The notes below the pieces were generated by a model. That model made no database searches. It was not told the DNA's origin and was given only the letters and a program-made list of their open reading frames with translations. Made by a program: the position numbers and the translations under genes. From positions 3,038,001 through 3,102,000 of the forward strand of contig NZ_CP099466.1 of NCBI RefSeq assembly GCF_023921125.1: DNA of 64,000 nt. The letters are read 5' to 3'. Of the stretch, positions 1 to 7,868 are shown one piece after another (position 1 is the stretch's first letter; each line of letters opens with the position of its first letter). Source of the DNA: Arthrobacter caoxuetaonis. Its GTDB lineage: Bacteria > Actinomycetota > Actinomycetes > Actinomycetales > Micrococcaceae.

Positions 1-60
1 GGCCCGGACAGTGAATTCGAGACCCTCCTGACCCCCACAGACAAGAAAGAATCAGTATGA
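1..60 (+). CDS. purF: C-terminal end of amidophosphoribosyltransferase (PurF), partial
   Basis: The first 19 codons of the window read in frame 1 and stop at TGA 58-60, overlapping the purM ATG at 57 in an ATGA junction. PurF makes phosphoribosylamine, the first step of purine synthesis, and purF-purM order is usual in Micrococcaceae. The visible piece is only a hydrophilic tail ending in KKESV, so identity rests on context and the translational-coupling overlap, not on a domain. Confidence 0.55.
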   Translation, partial: GPDSEFETLLTPTDKKESV

Positions 61-1172
61 GCGCGAGCGAAAACTCCATCACCTATGCCTCCGCAGGTGT
101 GGACGTCGAAGCCGGTGACAAGGCCGTCGAACTGATGAAGGCGGCCGTGAAGGCCACCCATAACGAGAGCGTTCTCGGCGGGGTGGGCGGATTCGCCGGT
201 CTCTATGACGTTTCCCGGCTCCTCACGTACAAGAAGCCGCTGCTCGCCACCTCCACCGACGGCGTCGGCACCAAGGTCGCCATCGCCCAGGCCCTGGACA
301 TCCATCACACCATCGGCTTCGACCTGGTCGGCATGGTGGTCGACGACATCGTAGTTGTTGGCGCCGAGCCCCTGTTCATGACCGATTACATTGCCTGCGG
401 CAAAGTATTCCCGGAGCGCATCGCGGACATCGTCCGGGGCATTGCGGCAGCGTGCGAAGTTGCCGGCACCGCACTGGTGGGCGGCGAAACGGCCGAACAC
501 CCGGGCCTGCTGGGCGTCGATGAGTACGACGTCGCCGGCGCCGCCACCGGCGTCGTCGAAGCTGCCGACCTTCTGGGCCCCGAACGCGTTCGCAGCGGTG
601 ACGTGGTGATTGGCATGGCGTCCTCCGGTATCCACTCCAACGGCTACTCCCTGGTGCGCCGCGTCATCAACCACGCCGGCTGGCAGCTCGAACGCCAGAT
701 CCCTGAACTGGGCCGCACCCTCGGCGAGGAACTGCTGGAACCGACCCGCGTCTACGCGGCGGATTGCCTGGACCTGGCCCGCTACGCGCCTGCCGGCGTG
801 CACGGCTTCAGCCATGTGACCGGCGGCGGTCTGGCCGCAAACCTGGCACGCGTGCTCCCGAAGGGACTCGAAGCCACCGTGGACCGCTCCACCTGGGAAC
901 TTCCGCCGGTGTTCAAGCTGGTCAGCGAGCTGGGCAACGTGCCCCTTCCGGACTTGGAACGCACACTCAACCTCGGCGTAGGCATGGTGGCCATCGTTGA
1001 CGCTGCCGGTGCCGATGCTGCGCTGGCGCGGCTGGCTGAGCGCGGCGTCCCTGCGTGGACCATGGGAACCGTGGGCGAGGGCGGAGAGCCCGAGTCCGGC
1101 AACCCGGACTACGTCCAGGGCGCCAAGGGTGTCGACGGCGGCGCTGTCCGTCTGGTCGGCAACTACGCCTAG
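57..1172 (+). CDS. purM: Phosphoribosylformylglycinamidine cyclo-ligase (AIR synthetase)
   Basis: PurM closes the imidazole ring of FGAM to AIR using ATP, the fifth step of cytosolic purine synthesis. The 371-residue protein is slightly longer than the E. coli enzyme (345). The phosphate/ATP-binding signature STDGVGTK is at residues 66-73, followed by the conserved GFDLVGM and ALVGGETAEHPG segments, the latter holding the GGE motif. The glycine-rich HVTGGGLAANL stretch of the C-terminal AIRS domain is also present. The start at 57 is fixed by the ATGA overlap with the upstream frame, which implies translational coupling with purF; the local Shine-Dalgarno is weak (GAAAGA). A long palindrome follows 30 bp after the stop. 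Confidence 0.97.
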   Translation: MSASENSITYASAGVDVEAGDKAVELMKAAVKATHNESVLGGVGGFAGLYDVSRLLTYKKPLLATSTDGVGTKVAIAQALDIHHTIGFDLVGMVVDDIVVVGAEPLFMTDYIACGKVFPERIADIVRGIAAACEVAGTALVGGETAEHPGLLGVDEYDVAGAATGVVEAADLLGPERVRSGDVVIGMASSGIHSNGYSLVRRVINHAGWQLERQIPELGRTLGEELLEPTRVYAADCLDLARYAPAGVHGFSHVTGGGLAANLARVLPKGLEATVDRSTWELPPVFKLVSELGNVPLPDLERTLNLGVGMVAIVDAAGADAALARLAERGVPAWTMGTVGEGGEPESGNPDYVQGAKGVDGGAVRLVGNYA

Positions 1173-1202
1173 ACCCCACAGGGCTTCCACTTCCCCACTT
1201 TC

Positions 1203-1262
1203 ATCGAGATTGCAGAAACTGCCCGTATCAGCTTTGATACGGGCAGTTTCTGCAACCTCGAT
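1203..1262. repeat. 60-bp imperfect palindrome, copy 1 of an intergenic palindromic repeat
   Basis: Arms 1203-1230 and 1235-1262 pair over 28 bp with one mismatch, around the loop GCTT. The core CAGAAACTGCCCGTAT and its complement are identical to those of a second palindrome at 34086-34143, while positions next to the core differ in a base-pair-preserving way. It sits just after purM and could act as a transcription terminator, but it has no T-run. Reuse of the same core elsewhere argues for a dispersed palindromic repeat family. Confidence 0.85.
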
Positions 1263-1316
1263 GGGGAGCGCACATCGGGGCCGACCGGATGCCTGCGGAA
1301 TTTCCGCCTTTAACGC

Positions 1317-1353
1317 CCTTCAGCGGATCCACCGTCTGGTGATCCGCTGAAGG
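1317..1353. terminator. Terminator-like hairpin between purM and the DUF3073 gene
   Basis: CCTTCAGCGGATC (1317-1329) pairs perfectly with GATCCGCTGAAGG (1341-1353) across an 11-nt loop. It lies between convergent genes and may end the minus-strand DUF3073 transcript, purM, or both. Neither side has a clear T-run, so function is inferred from position and stem quality. Confidence 0.5.
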
Positions 1354-1393
1354 AAAGCAATTGGGCTTGTCGAAAACGAGTGGTTCGCTGCAC

Positions 1394-1627
1394 CTAGCCG
1401 ATGCGGCGGGAGCCCTCGTCGTCGTCTTCCTCGCCAAATTGATCTGCGTACTTATCCTCGTACGCCGAGTAATCCGGCTCGGCCGGCTCCTCGGGATATC
1501 GACTCGATGGACGGCTCGTTGGGCCCGACAGCTCTCGCTGCAGGGCCGAGTAATCCGTGGCAGGAGTGAAGTACTTCATCTCGCGTGCCTGCTTGGTTGC
1601 TTTTGCCTTTTGACGGCCGCGCCCCAT
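1394..1627 (-). CDS. DUF3073 family small protein
   Basis: A 77-residue protein that starts MGRGRQKAKATKQAREMKYF, the hallmark basic N-terminus of the actinobacterial DUF3073 family, and ends in a very acidic tail (GEEDDDEGS). The family has no known biochemical role. The charge split suggests a nucleic-acid- or ribosome-associated small protein, but that is inference. The minus-strand start at 1627 has a GGGGG-rich Shine-Dalgarno about 6 nt upstream. The neighbouring purF/purM locus is a common location for this family in actinobacteria. Confidence 0.85.
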   Translation of the reverse strand: MGRGRQKAKATKQAREMKYFTPATDYSALQRELSGPTSRPSSRYPEEPAEPDYSAYEDKYADQFGEEDDDEGSRRIG

Positions 1628-1901
1628 GGCGTGACCCCCTTTTTGCGTCGATCCGGAGGTGGTCGCTCGGGCAGGAGAGCGAGGCCCCGGAATATTCGGT
1701 CAATTTGTCGTAACTACAGGTTACATGTTTTCCCGCTGCTGCGTGCCCCGGAGGAGCCGCAGACACAATCAACTTCCAAGTTTAGTCCGCGCATCGCTTC
1801 GGCGTGTACTGCGCTGCCACCTGCAAATTCGCTAAAGTCAGGGAGGAGACGACGTTGCGGGACCACGGAGCGGCCATGAACAGGGAGGGCACACGTTCAC
1901 C

Positions 1902-3926
1902 ATGAGCGATCAGAAGAGGACGCCAAGGCCGGGCCCGGCCCTGCCTGGAAAGTCCCCGCGGCCATCGCCGAACAGCAGCGCGGGCCCCAAAGGTTCCGGC
2001 GCCAAGCCCCCTGCCGCCAAGGCAGCACCGTCCATCCGGAGCAATCCCGCTACAAGGAGCATTCCAGTTATCAAGCCGCAGCAGCCGGTCGCCAACGGGC
2101 GTCCCGCACAGAACGATTCCGCCGCGTCAGGCACCGCGGCCACACCCGGAAAAAACGGGAAGACCGGGAAACCAGGGAAGACAGGCAGGCGGATTCCCCG
2201 TTCCAAGCGGCCGGCATCGTCCAAGGGCGCGGTAGCCAAGGGACTGCTCGGTTCAAAGGGCGGGCCCAAGCGCCCCCTGCGCACGGGGCCCGGAGCCAAG
2301 GACGCCTCAGGGCCGGCGGATGAGCCAACCCAGCCAGGGAACAATCCGGCCTCCAGCGACGCCGGCACAGGCGGCGATGCAGCTGAGGCAGAAGCTGGCA
2401 CCGGTCCGGCGCAGGTTCTTCCGGACCTCGTTTCCCACACGGATGCCCCTGCGTGGCTGTCTTCGAACGGGTCCCGCGATGACGAGCTGTGGACGGGCAT
2501 GTTCGAGGCACAGGTTCAGGACGCAGCACCGGTTGAACCGCAGATCGTTCCGGCCGACGAAGTGCAGCTCAGCGAGCCGTCCCTCGAAACCCCCTCCATC
2601 AGCTCGGACGCCGCAGAAGCCGCGTCCCTCCTCGAGACCGCTGCCGAGGTCCGTGCCGTCACCGAGGAAGCGATCGAGGCCGGCAGGCATGCCGGCATCT
2701 CGGAGGCGCCGCCGGAGGGGACCGAGATCGCCGTTGACGCCGGCGAGGGAATCACGGAACTTGAAACCTCCGCTGAACCGCCGACGGAAAATGTCGACGA
2801 CGAACCCGTCAACGGGGACCCGGCAGACGGGGCTCCCGGCTCTCCGGCAGACGACGCCGACGCAGATGGCGACGTCGCCGCGGACGAAACAGCGGCCGCG
2901 GACCAGACAGAAGCTCCTGAAGCCGAAGCGGACGAAGCCGGCCTTGAGGGCGACGTCGCCGCGGATGAAACAGAAGCCGCGGACGAAACAGCGGCCGCAG
3001 ACCAGACACAGGCCTCCGAAGCTGCTGATGCCGAAGAAGACACGGAGACCGACGCATCAGAAGCTTCCGAAGAGGACGCGGAGACCGAGGCAGCCAGCAC
3101 CGATGCCGCAGATGATGAGGCAGGCGGAGACGGGACGGGAAAAAGCGACTCCGGCGACAAAAAACCCGGCAAGGACTCCGACCCGGCGAAAGCAGCTAAG
3201 ACAGCCGGGAGCAAGGAATCGGCAGCGGAGCCGGAAATCGCTGCTGCCACCGTTAGCGCCGGAGGATCCGACGTATCCGCCCCGGTCACCGATTCGTTCG
3301 CCTCACTGTCCCTGACGAAGAAGGTTCCGGCCGAGAACCCTGCGGATACGGGTATCACCCACACCGTCACCCCGTCCGGCTCCAGCGCGGTACCCGGCGA
3401 CTCGCGCCGTGCCCGCCGCACGCGTGAAGCCGAAGAGGCAGCAGCCAAGAACTCCGGAGCCAGTAAAACGACCCGGACACTGGTGCTGATCGGCTCCATC
3501 CTGATCGTTGTCCTGCTGGGTATCTGGCTGGCAACCGTCGTTGCGGACGGCAACCGGGAAGCGGGAGTCCTGCAGGATTCGGTTAAGCCGTTGGATCTCG
3601 AGGCAGGTGCCTGCCTCCAGGACTTCCAAAGCGTGAACGCCGAGGTCACCGTGGTTACGTGCGACACTCCCCATAATGCGCAGCTGGTGGCCAGCCAGAC
3701 CTACCCGGACTCTGACGCTTTCCCCGGCACGGACGCACTGGCCGCAAAGGCGGAAGAAGTGTGTTCTTCCGTGGTCTACACCGATGCCGCGTCGAAGTAC
3801 ACGGATCTTGAGCTTAACCGGGCCGTGCCCACCCAGGGCTCCTGGGACTCCGGGGACCGCCGGGTGGACTGCTTCGTTGTCGCACCGGGCGAGGAGCTGA
3901 CGGACTCGCTGATCGTCCAGCCGTAG
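1902..3926 (+). CDS. Acidic membrane protein with C-terminal septum-formation domain
   Basis: A 674-residue protein in three parts. Residues 1-about 140 are basic and rich in Pro, Lys, Gly and Ser. Residues about 140-520 are low-complexity and strongly acidic (Glu, Asp, Ala), with a duplicated DVAADET/AAADQT unit near residues 325-370. One transmembrane helix (about 525-547) is followed by an extracytoplasmic domain of about 115 residues resembling the Septum_form family, with paired cysteines (ACLQDF, VTCDTPHNAQ, EEVCSS). The topology implies a long cytoplasmic tail and an outside globular domain. Its role is unknown; cell-envelope or division association is inferred from the domain. The start has GGGAGG about 13 nt upstream. 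A strong bidirectional hairpin follows. Confidence 0.75.
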   Translation: MSDQKRTPRPGPALPGKSPRPSPNSSAGPKGSGAKPPAAKAAPSIRSNPATRSIPVIKPQQPVANGRPAQNDSAASGTAATPGKNGKTGKPGKTGRRIPRSKRPASSKGAVAKGLLGSKGGPKRPLRTGPGAKDASGPADEPTQPGNNPASSDAGTGGDAAEAEAGTGPAQVLPDLVSHTDAPAWLSSNGSRDDELWTGMFEAQVQDAAPVEPQIVPADEVQLSEPSLETPSISSDAAEAASLLETAAEVRAVTEEAIEAGRHAGISEAPPEGTEIAVDAGEGITELETSAEPPTENVDDEPVNGDPADGAPGSPADDADADGDVAADETAAADQTEAPEAEADEAGLEGDVAADETEAADETAAADQTQASEAADAEEDTETDASEASEEDAETEAASTDAADDEAGGDGTGKSDSGDKKPGKDSDPAKAAKTAGSKESAAEPEIAAATVSAGGSDVSAPVTDSFASLSLTKKVPAENPADTGITHTVTPSGSSAVPGDSRRARRTREAEEAAAKNSGASKTTRTLVLIGSILIVVLLGIWLATVVADGNREAGVLQDSVKPLDLEAGACLQDFQSVNAEVTVVTCDTPHNAQLVASQTYPDSDAFPGTDALAAKAEEVCSSVVYTDAASKYTDLELNRAVPTQGSWDSGDRRVDCFVVAPGEELTDSLIVQP

Positions 3927-3967
3927 CCGGGTTCGGCGGACGACGCCGGATCCCCTGAAACTAAGCC

Positions 3968-4000
3968 AAAGGAGGGCCGCCCGTCGGGCGGCCCTCCTTT
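3968..4000. terminator. Bidirectional rho-independent terminator
   Basis: AAAGGAGGGCCGCCC (3968-3982) and GGGCGGCCCTCCTTT (3986-4000) form a perfect 15-bp stem with a 3-nt loop, ending in T-runs on either strand. It separates the convergent septum-domain gene and clpB. Confidence 0.9.
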
Positions 4001-4026
4001 GTGGGATTGATGCGGGTGCGCCCTGG

Positions 4027-6654
4027 CTACGCCACGGGAGCCGCTGATTCGACGCTGAGCCCTTGGTTTCCGAACTCTTCCTCGCCGAGCCCTTCTGGGC
4101 GATCCACCAGAACCGTGTCTCCATCCGAGATGCGGCCTGCGAGGATGCCCTTGGCCAGCTTGTCCCCGATCTCGCGCTGGACCAGGCGCCGCAGTGGCCG
4201 GGCACCGTAGGCCGGGTCGTAGCCGGTCAGTGCCAGCCATTCGCGGGCAGCGTCCGTGACGTCCAGGGTCAGGCGGCGGTCCCGCAGCCGGGTTGCGAGG
4301 GCACGCACCTGGATGTCCACGATCTTGGACAGTTCTTCAAGGGTCAGCGGGTCGAAGAGGATGACGTCGTCAAGGCGGTTCAGGAACTCCGGCTTGAAGT
4401 TGGCGTTGACCATGGACATGACCGATTCCCGCTTCTGTTCCTCGTTCAGTCCCGGGTCCACCAGGAACTGCGAGCCGAGGTTGGAGGTCAGGATCAGGAT
4501 GACATTCCGGAAGTCCACCGTCCTGCCCTGCCCGTCCGTCAGCCGGCCGTCGTCGAGCACCTGCAACAGGATGTCGAAGACATCCGGGTGCGCCTTCTCC
4601 ACTTCATCGAGCAGGATCACGGAGTACGGGCGCCGCCGCACGGCTTCGGTGAGCTGTCCGCCTTCTTCATAGCCGACGTACCCGGGAGGGGCTCCGACCA
4701 GGCGCGACACCGTGTGCTTCTCCGCGTACTCGCTCATGTCCATGCGGACCATTGCGCGTTCGTCGTCGAAAATGAACTCTGCCAGCGCCTTGGCCAGTTC
4801 GGTCTTGCCGACGCCGGTTGGGCCCAGGAAGAGGAAGGATCCGGTGGGACGGTCGGGGTCGCTGACACCGGCGCGGGAACGGCGGACAGCATCTGCCACC
4901 GCTGAGACCGCACGGCTCTGGCCAATCAGGCGGGAACCAATGACAGACTCCATGTCGAGCAGTTTTTGCGACTCACCCTGCAGCATGCGTCCGGCCGGGA
5001 TTCCGGTCCACGCCGAGACAACTTCGGCAATGTCGTCGGCGGTGACTTCTTCGGAAACCATCAGTTCCCGGGCACCCTCGCCGAACTGGTCCTCCTCGGC
5101 TGCCTGCGCCGCGTCCAGCTCCTTCTGCATGGCCGGGATCTCGCCGTAGAGGATCCTCGATGCCTCGGTGAGGTCGCCGTCGCGCTGGGCCTTTTCGGCC
5201 AGCGAGCGCAGTTCGTCGATCCGCGCCTTGATGTCGCCGACGCGGTTCAGTCCGGCCTTTTCGGCTTCCCAGCGGGCATTAAGCGCCGCCAGCTGCTCCT
5301 TCTTGTTCGCCATGTCTTCGCGGAGGACTTCGAGGCGTTCGAGCGAAGCCTCGTCGGTTTCTCCGGAGATGGCAAGCTCCTCCATCGTGAGCCGGTCGAC
5401 GGCGCGGCGCAGCTCATCGATTTCCTCCGGGGCGGAGTCGATCTCCATGCGCAGCCGGGACGCGGCCTCGTCGACCAGGTCAATGGCCTTGTCGGGAAGC
5501 TGCCTGCCGGTGATGTACCGGTTGGAAAGGGTCGCGGCGGCAACCAGGGCGGAGTCCGCTATGGCAACCTTATGGTGCGCTTCGTAGCGCTCCTTGAGGC
5601 CGCGCAGGATGCCGATGGTGTCCGGAACGCTGGGTTCGCCCACAAAGACCTGCTGGAACCGGCGTTCCAGCGCCGCATCCTTCTCGATGTTTTCCCGGTA
5701 CTCGTTGAGGGTGGTGGCGCCGATCAGCCGCAGCTCCCCGCGGGCGAGCATGGGCTTGAGCATATTGCCGGCGTCCATCGATCCTTCGGCAGCGCCGGCA
5801 CCGACCACGGTGTGCAGCTCGTCAATGAAGGTGACCACCTGCCCCTCGGAGTTGGCAATCTCCTCGAGGACGGCTTTGAAACGTTCCTCGAACTCGCCGC
5901 GGTACTTGGCACCGGCCACCATGGAGCCCAGGTCCAGGGACAGCAGGGTCTTGCCGCTGAGGCTTTCCGGGACGTCACCGGCGACGATGCGCTGGGCGAG
6001 GCCTTCGACGACGGCGGTCTTGCCGACACCCGGTTCGCCGATGAGGACGGGGTTGTTCTTGGTGCGCCTGCTCAGCACCTGGATCACCCGCCGGATTTCG
6101 GAATCGCGTCCGATGACGGGGTCCAGTTTGCCGGACCGTGCCAAAGCTGTGAGGTCGGTGCTGAACTTCTCCAGCGCCTGGAGGGTGTTCTCCGGATCGG
6201 CTGTTGTCACTTTTCGGTCTCCTCGCACAGATGGAAGGGCGCTGACGAGCGCGTCATGGCCGGCATTGTTGTCCCGCAGGGCTTTACCCGCCGGGCCGTT
6301 GTCCACGGCCAGGGCCAGCAGCAGATGTTCGGTGGAAACGTAGGCGTCCCCCAGCTGGGCAGCCTCCTGCTGGGCGGTGTTGATGGCCTGCAGCAGGGGA
6401 CGCGAGAACTGCGGCTGCTGAACCGAGGACCCGGAGCTTGAGGGCAGTTCGTGGATGGCGGTGCTGGCCGCCGCGCTGACCGCGTCAGGGTTCGCACCGG
6501 CTGCCTTAAGCAGGGCCACTGCTACGCCCTGGCGTTGGTCCATCAGGGCTTTCAGCAAATGTGCGGGTTCAATTTGCGGATTACCGGCAGTAGTGGCATT
6601 CATGGCCGCGGCCTGAAGTGCCTCTTGGCTTTTGTTCGTGAACTTGGTATCCAC
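4027..6654 (-). CDS. clpB: ATP-dependent disaggregase ClpB (Hsp100)
   Basis: ClpB threads and rescues aggregated proteins together with DnaK in the cytosol. The protein has an N-terminal Clp_N repeat domain (1-145), AAA1 with GEPGVGKT near residue 205 and Walker B FIDELHT, the coiled-coil middle domain (about 405-520) that defines ClpB against ClpC/ClpA, and AAA2 with GPTGVGKT near residue 610 and [10 protein letters not shown] choose the GTG at 6654 (875 residues) because GAGAAGGAG lies 6 nt upstream; an in-frame ATG 11 codons earlier has no such site. A HAIR operator for HspR lies about 80 bp upstream, tying clpB to the dnaK-operon regulator encoded at 20119-20655. Confidence 0.97.
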   Translation of the reverse strand: MDTKFTNKSQEALQAAAMNATTAGNPQIEPAHLLKALMDQRQGVAVALLKAAGANPDAVSAAASTAIHELPSSSGSSVQQPQFSRPLLQAINTAQQEAAQLGDAYVSTEHLLLALAVDNGPAGKALRDNNAGHDALVSALPSVRGDRKVTTADPENTLQALEKFSTDLTALARSGKLDPVIGRDSEIRRVIQVLSRRTKNNPVLIGEPGVGKTAVVEGLAQRIVAGDVPESLSGKTLLSLDLGSMVAGAKYRGEFEERFKAVLEEIANSEGQVVTFIDELHTVVGAGAAEGSMDAGNMLKPMLARGELRLIGATTLNEYRENIEKDAALERRFQQVFVGEPSVPDTIGILRGLKERYEAHHKVAIADSALVAAATLSNRYITGRQLPDKAIDLVDEAASRLRMEIDSAPEEIDELRRAVDRLTMEELAISGETDEASLERLEVLREDMANKKEQLAALNARWEAEKAGLNRVGDIKARIDELRSLAEKAQRDGDLTEASRILYGEIPAMQKELDAAQAAEEDQFGEGARELMVSEEVTADDIAEVVSAWTGIPAGRMLQGESQKLLDMESVIGSRLIGQSRAVSAVADAVRRSRAGVSDPDRPTGSFLFLGPTGVGKTELAKALAEFIFDDERAMVRMDMSEYAEKHTVSRLVGAPPGYVGYEEGGQLTEAVRRRPYSVILLDEVEKAHPDVFDILLQVLDDGRLTDGQGRTVDFRNVILILTSNLGSQFLVDPGLNEEQKRESVMSMVNANFKPEFLNRLDDVILFDPLTLEELSKIVDIQVRALATRLRDRRLTLDVTDAAREWLALTGYDPAYGARPLRRLVQREIGDKLAKGILAGRISDGDTVLVDRPEGLGEEEFGNQGLSVESAAPVA

Positions 6655-6731
6655 GGCGGGCTCCTTCTCGGGACTGGAGAAAACCATTCGAGCTCCCGGC
6701 GGAGGGCGTTCTATCCGCTGAACTCAACGAA

Positions 6732-6752
6732 CTTGAGTCTAGTACACTCAAC
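6732..6752. promoter_or_regulatory. HAIR operator (HspR-binding inverted repeat) of clpB
   Basis: CTTGAGT (6732-6738), 7 nt, ACTCAAC (6746-6752) matches the HAIR consensus CTTGAGT-N7-ACTCAAG with one mismatch. An extra half-site ACTCAAC is at 6722-6728. The repeat overlaps the candidate promoter of clpB, as expected for repression by HspR. Confidence 0.85.
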
Positions 6753-6764
6753 TTTGAAAGTAAA
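6736..6764 (-). promoter_or_regulatory. Candidate clpB promoter
   Basis: On the minus strand TTTACT (6764-6759) and TAGACT (6741-6736) are separated by 17 nt. The -10 lies inside the HAIR repeat, so HspR binding would block polymerase. The hexamers are only moderately close to consensus. Confidence 0.5.
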
Positions 6765-6800
6765 GTTATCCACAGCTAAGAACCGCGGTCTGACGTGGGA

Positions 6801-7403
6801 TTATTCAGGCCCCGGGAGGGGTGCGTGCTCGCGCTCAAACTGCTCCCACGCACGCTCCCATTCAGCATTCCGGGCCTCGAAGAGCTCCCTTTCGGCCCCT
6901 TCGAGCGCACGCCAGTCGGGAGCCCACCGATGCGGCTCACGGCCTTCCAGATTGGCCGCCAGGTTATCGACGAAGAACTCCCATCCGGCCCCTGCCGCCC
7001 ATTCACTGCCCTCCGGGTCTATCAGCGAAAAGCGTTTGCGCACTGAGGCATAACGCAGTTCCAGCCGCGTGGATCCGTCTTCATCGGAGAGGTGGATCTC
7101 CAGCTCTCCGGCCTTGCCGTGCGGCGGCATCCAGGACACCGTCAGCAGCCGCGGCGGATCGCACCGGAGAATGGTGCCCGATGCAATCCCGGGAACCTCG
7201 AACTCTCCGCCGCGCCGGAAGTCTCCATGCGGCTCTTCAAAGTAGGCGCCGAGCCGGGCAGGGTCGGAAATGGCGTTCCACACCTCGCCTATGGGCTGTG
7301 GAACGCTCCGTCCAATGACCACCATCTGCGCATGGCCCGCAGCGATCTGGCGAAGACCGAAAGTCCGCTCCGTTTCGGAGAGCAACGCTTCCAATTCGGA
7401 CAT
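6801..7403 (-). CDS. SRPBCC (AHSA1/START-like) domain protein
   Basis: A 200-residue soluble protein. Residues about 25-150 have the START/AHSA1 pattern: RSVPQPIGEVWNAISDPARLGAYFEEP, then GGEFEVPG, PPRLLTVSW, TRLELRYASV and a final helix GAGWEFFVDNLAANLEG. Such proteins form a hydrophobic cavity for lipids or other small ligands; the ligand here is unknown. The last 45 residues are charged and helical (WERAWEQFEREH). AAGGAG precedes the ATG at 7403 with normal spacing. It is divergent from the PBP genes and lies upstream of clpB on the same strand, but the clpB promoter is separate. Confidence 0.8.
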   Translation of the reverse strand: MSELEALLSETERTFGLRQIAAGHAQMVVIGRSVPQPIGEVWNAISDPARLGAYFEEPHGDFRRGGEFEVPGIASGTILRCDPPRLLTVSWMPPHGKAGELEIHLSDEDGSTRLELRYASVRKRFSLIDPEGSEWAAGAGWEFFVDNLAANLEGREPHRWAPDWRALEGAERELFEARNAEWERAWEQFEREHAPLPGPE

Positions 7404-7801
7404 TTACCCGCTCCTTCAGCTTGCCGTCGTTGGCAGTTCCACAGGCTCCGTCCGGATCGGTTCAGCGGTCCGGCCGGGGCGCCTGGCGGAACCGGTGCGT
7501 GTGAGGCCCGGCACAGCCCCACTCCCTTTGGAGGTTAGCAAAGAACGGCGTACTGGCACAGGGTTGGCCAGCAGGATTGCGGCTGGCCCGTACAGCGCCG
7601 ACCCGGGCAGGAAACTGGGACCCAAATCCCATAAATCCGCGTCCCACAAGGTCCTTTGCGCCGAGCCGGGATGAACAAGACAGTTTTCATCGGTTCCGCC
7701 GTCGGCATCACCGCCATCACGCTATGGACCATGATCTCCGCCGAGAGCACACGACGACGCGATGCCGCCTTTGGATCCGCAGCTGCGGGTCAAGGGCGTC
7801 A

Positions 7802-7838
7802 CGGACACGGCCGCTGCCCCCGGCAGCGGCCGTGTCCG
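7802..7838 (+). terminator. Strong plus-oriented terminator hairpin with no obvious upstream gene
   Basis: Perfect 17-bp arms 7802-7818 and 7822-7838 around CCC, followed by GTTTTG. The nearest upstream gene is on the other strand, so what it terminates is unclear. It may insulate the PBP promoter or end an unseen small RNA. Confidence 0.65.
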
Positions 7839-7856
7839 GTTTTGCGCTTCTCCCGG

Positions 7857-7868
7857 TAGCCTGTCCGG
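7857..7868 (+). promoter_or_regulatory. Leaderless-type -10 element (TAGCCT) of the first PBP gene
   Basis: TAGCCT at 7857-7862 ends exactly 6 nt before the ATG at 7869, and there is no Shine-Dalgarno. The same TAGCCT-N6-ATG is conserved before the tandem paralogue. Confidence 0.65.

Larger units (their letters stand above)
7404..7868. other. 465-bp intergenic region, mostly featureless apart from one hairpin
   Basis: No convincing gene lies here. A short plus-strand frame from 7671 has a hydrophobic N-terminus (MNKTVFIGSAVGITAITLW) but reads straight through the hairpin at 7802-7838 and lacks a good ribosome site. The right end holds the leaderless promoter of the first PBP gene. Confidence 0.6.

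Noticed and set aside
2516..3667. A 383-codon minus-strand frame rich in Ser and Ala
   Set aside because: It is the antisense of the acidic low-complexity region of the septum-domain protein; its composition is a mirror effect.
4966..6441. A 491-codon plus-strand frame
   Set aside because: It mirrors clpB on the opposite strand and has no family resemblance or ribosome site.
7671..7859. A short plus-strand frame with a hydrophobic start (MNKTVFIGSAVG)
   Set aside because: It reads through a perfect terminator hairpin and has no good ribosome site, so a real gene is unlikely, although a small membrane peptide cannot be excluded.
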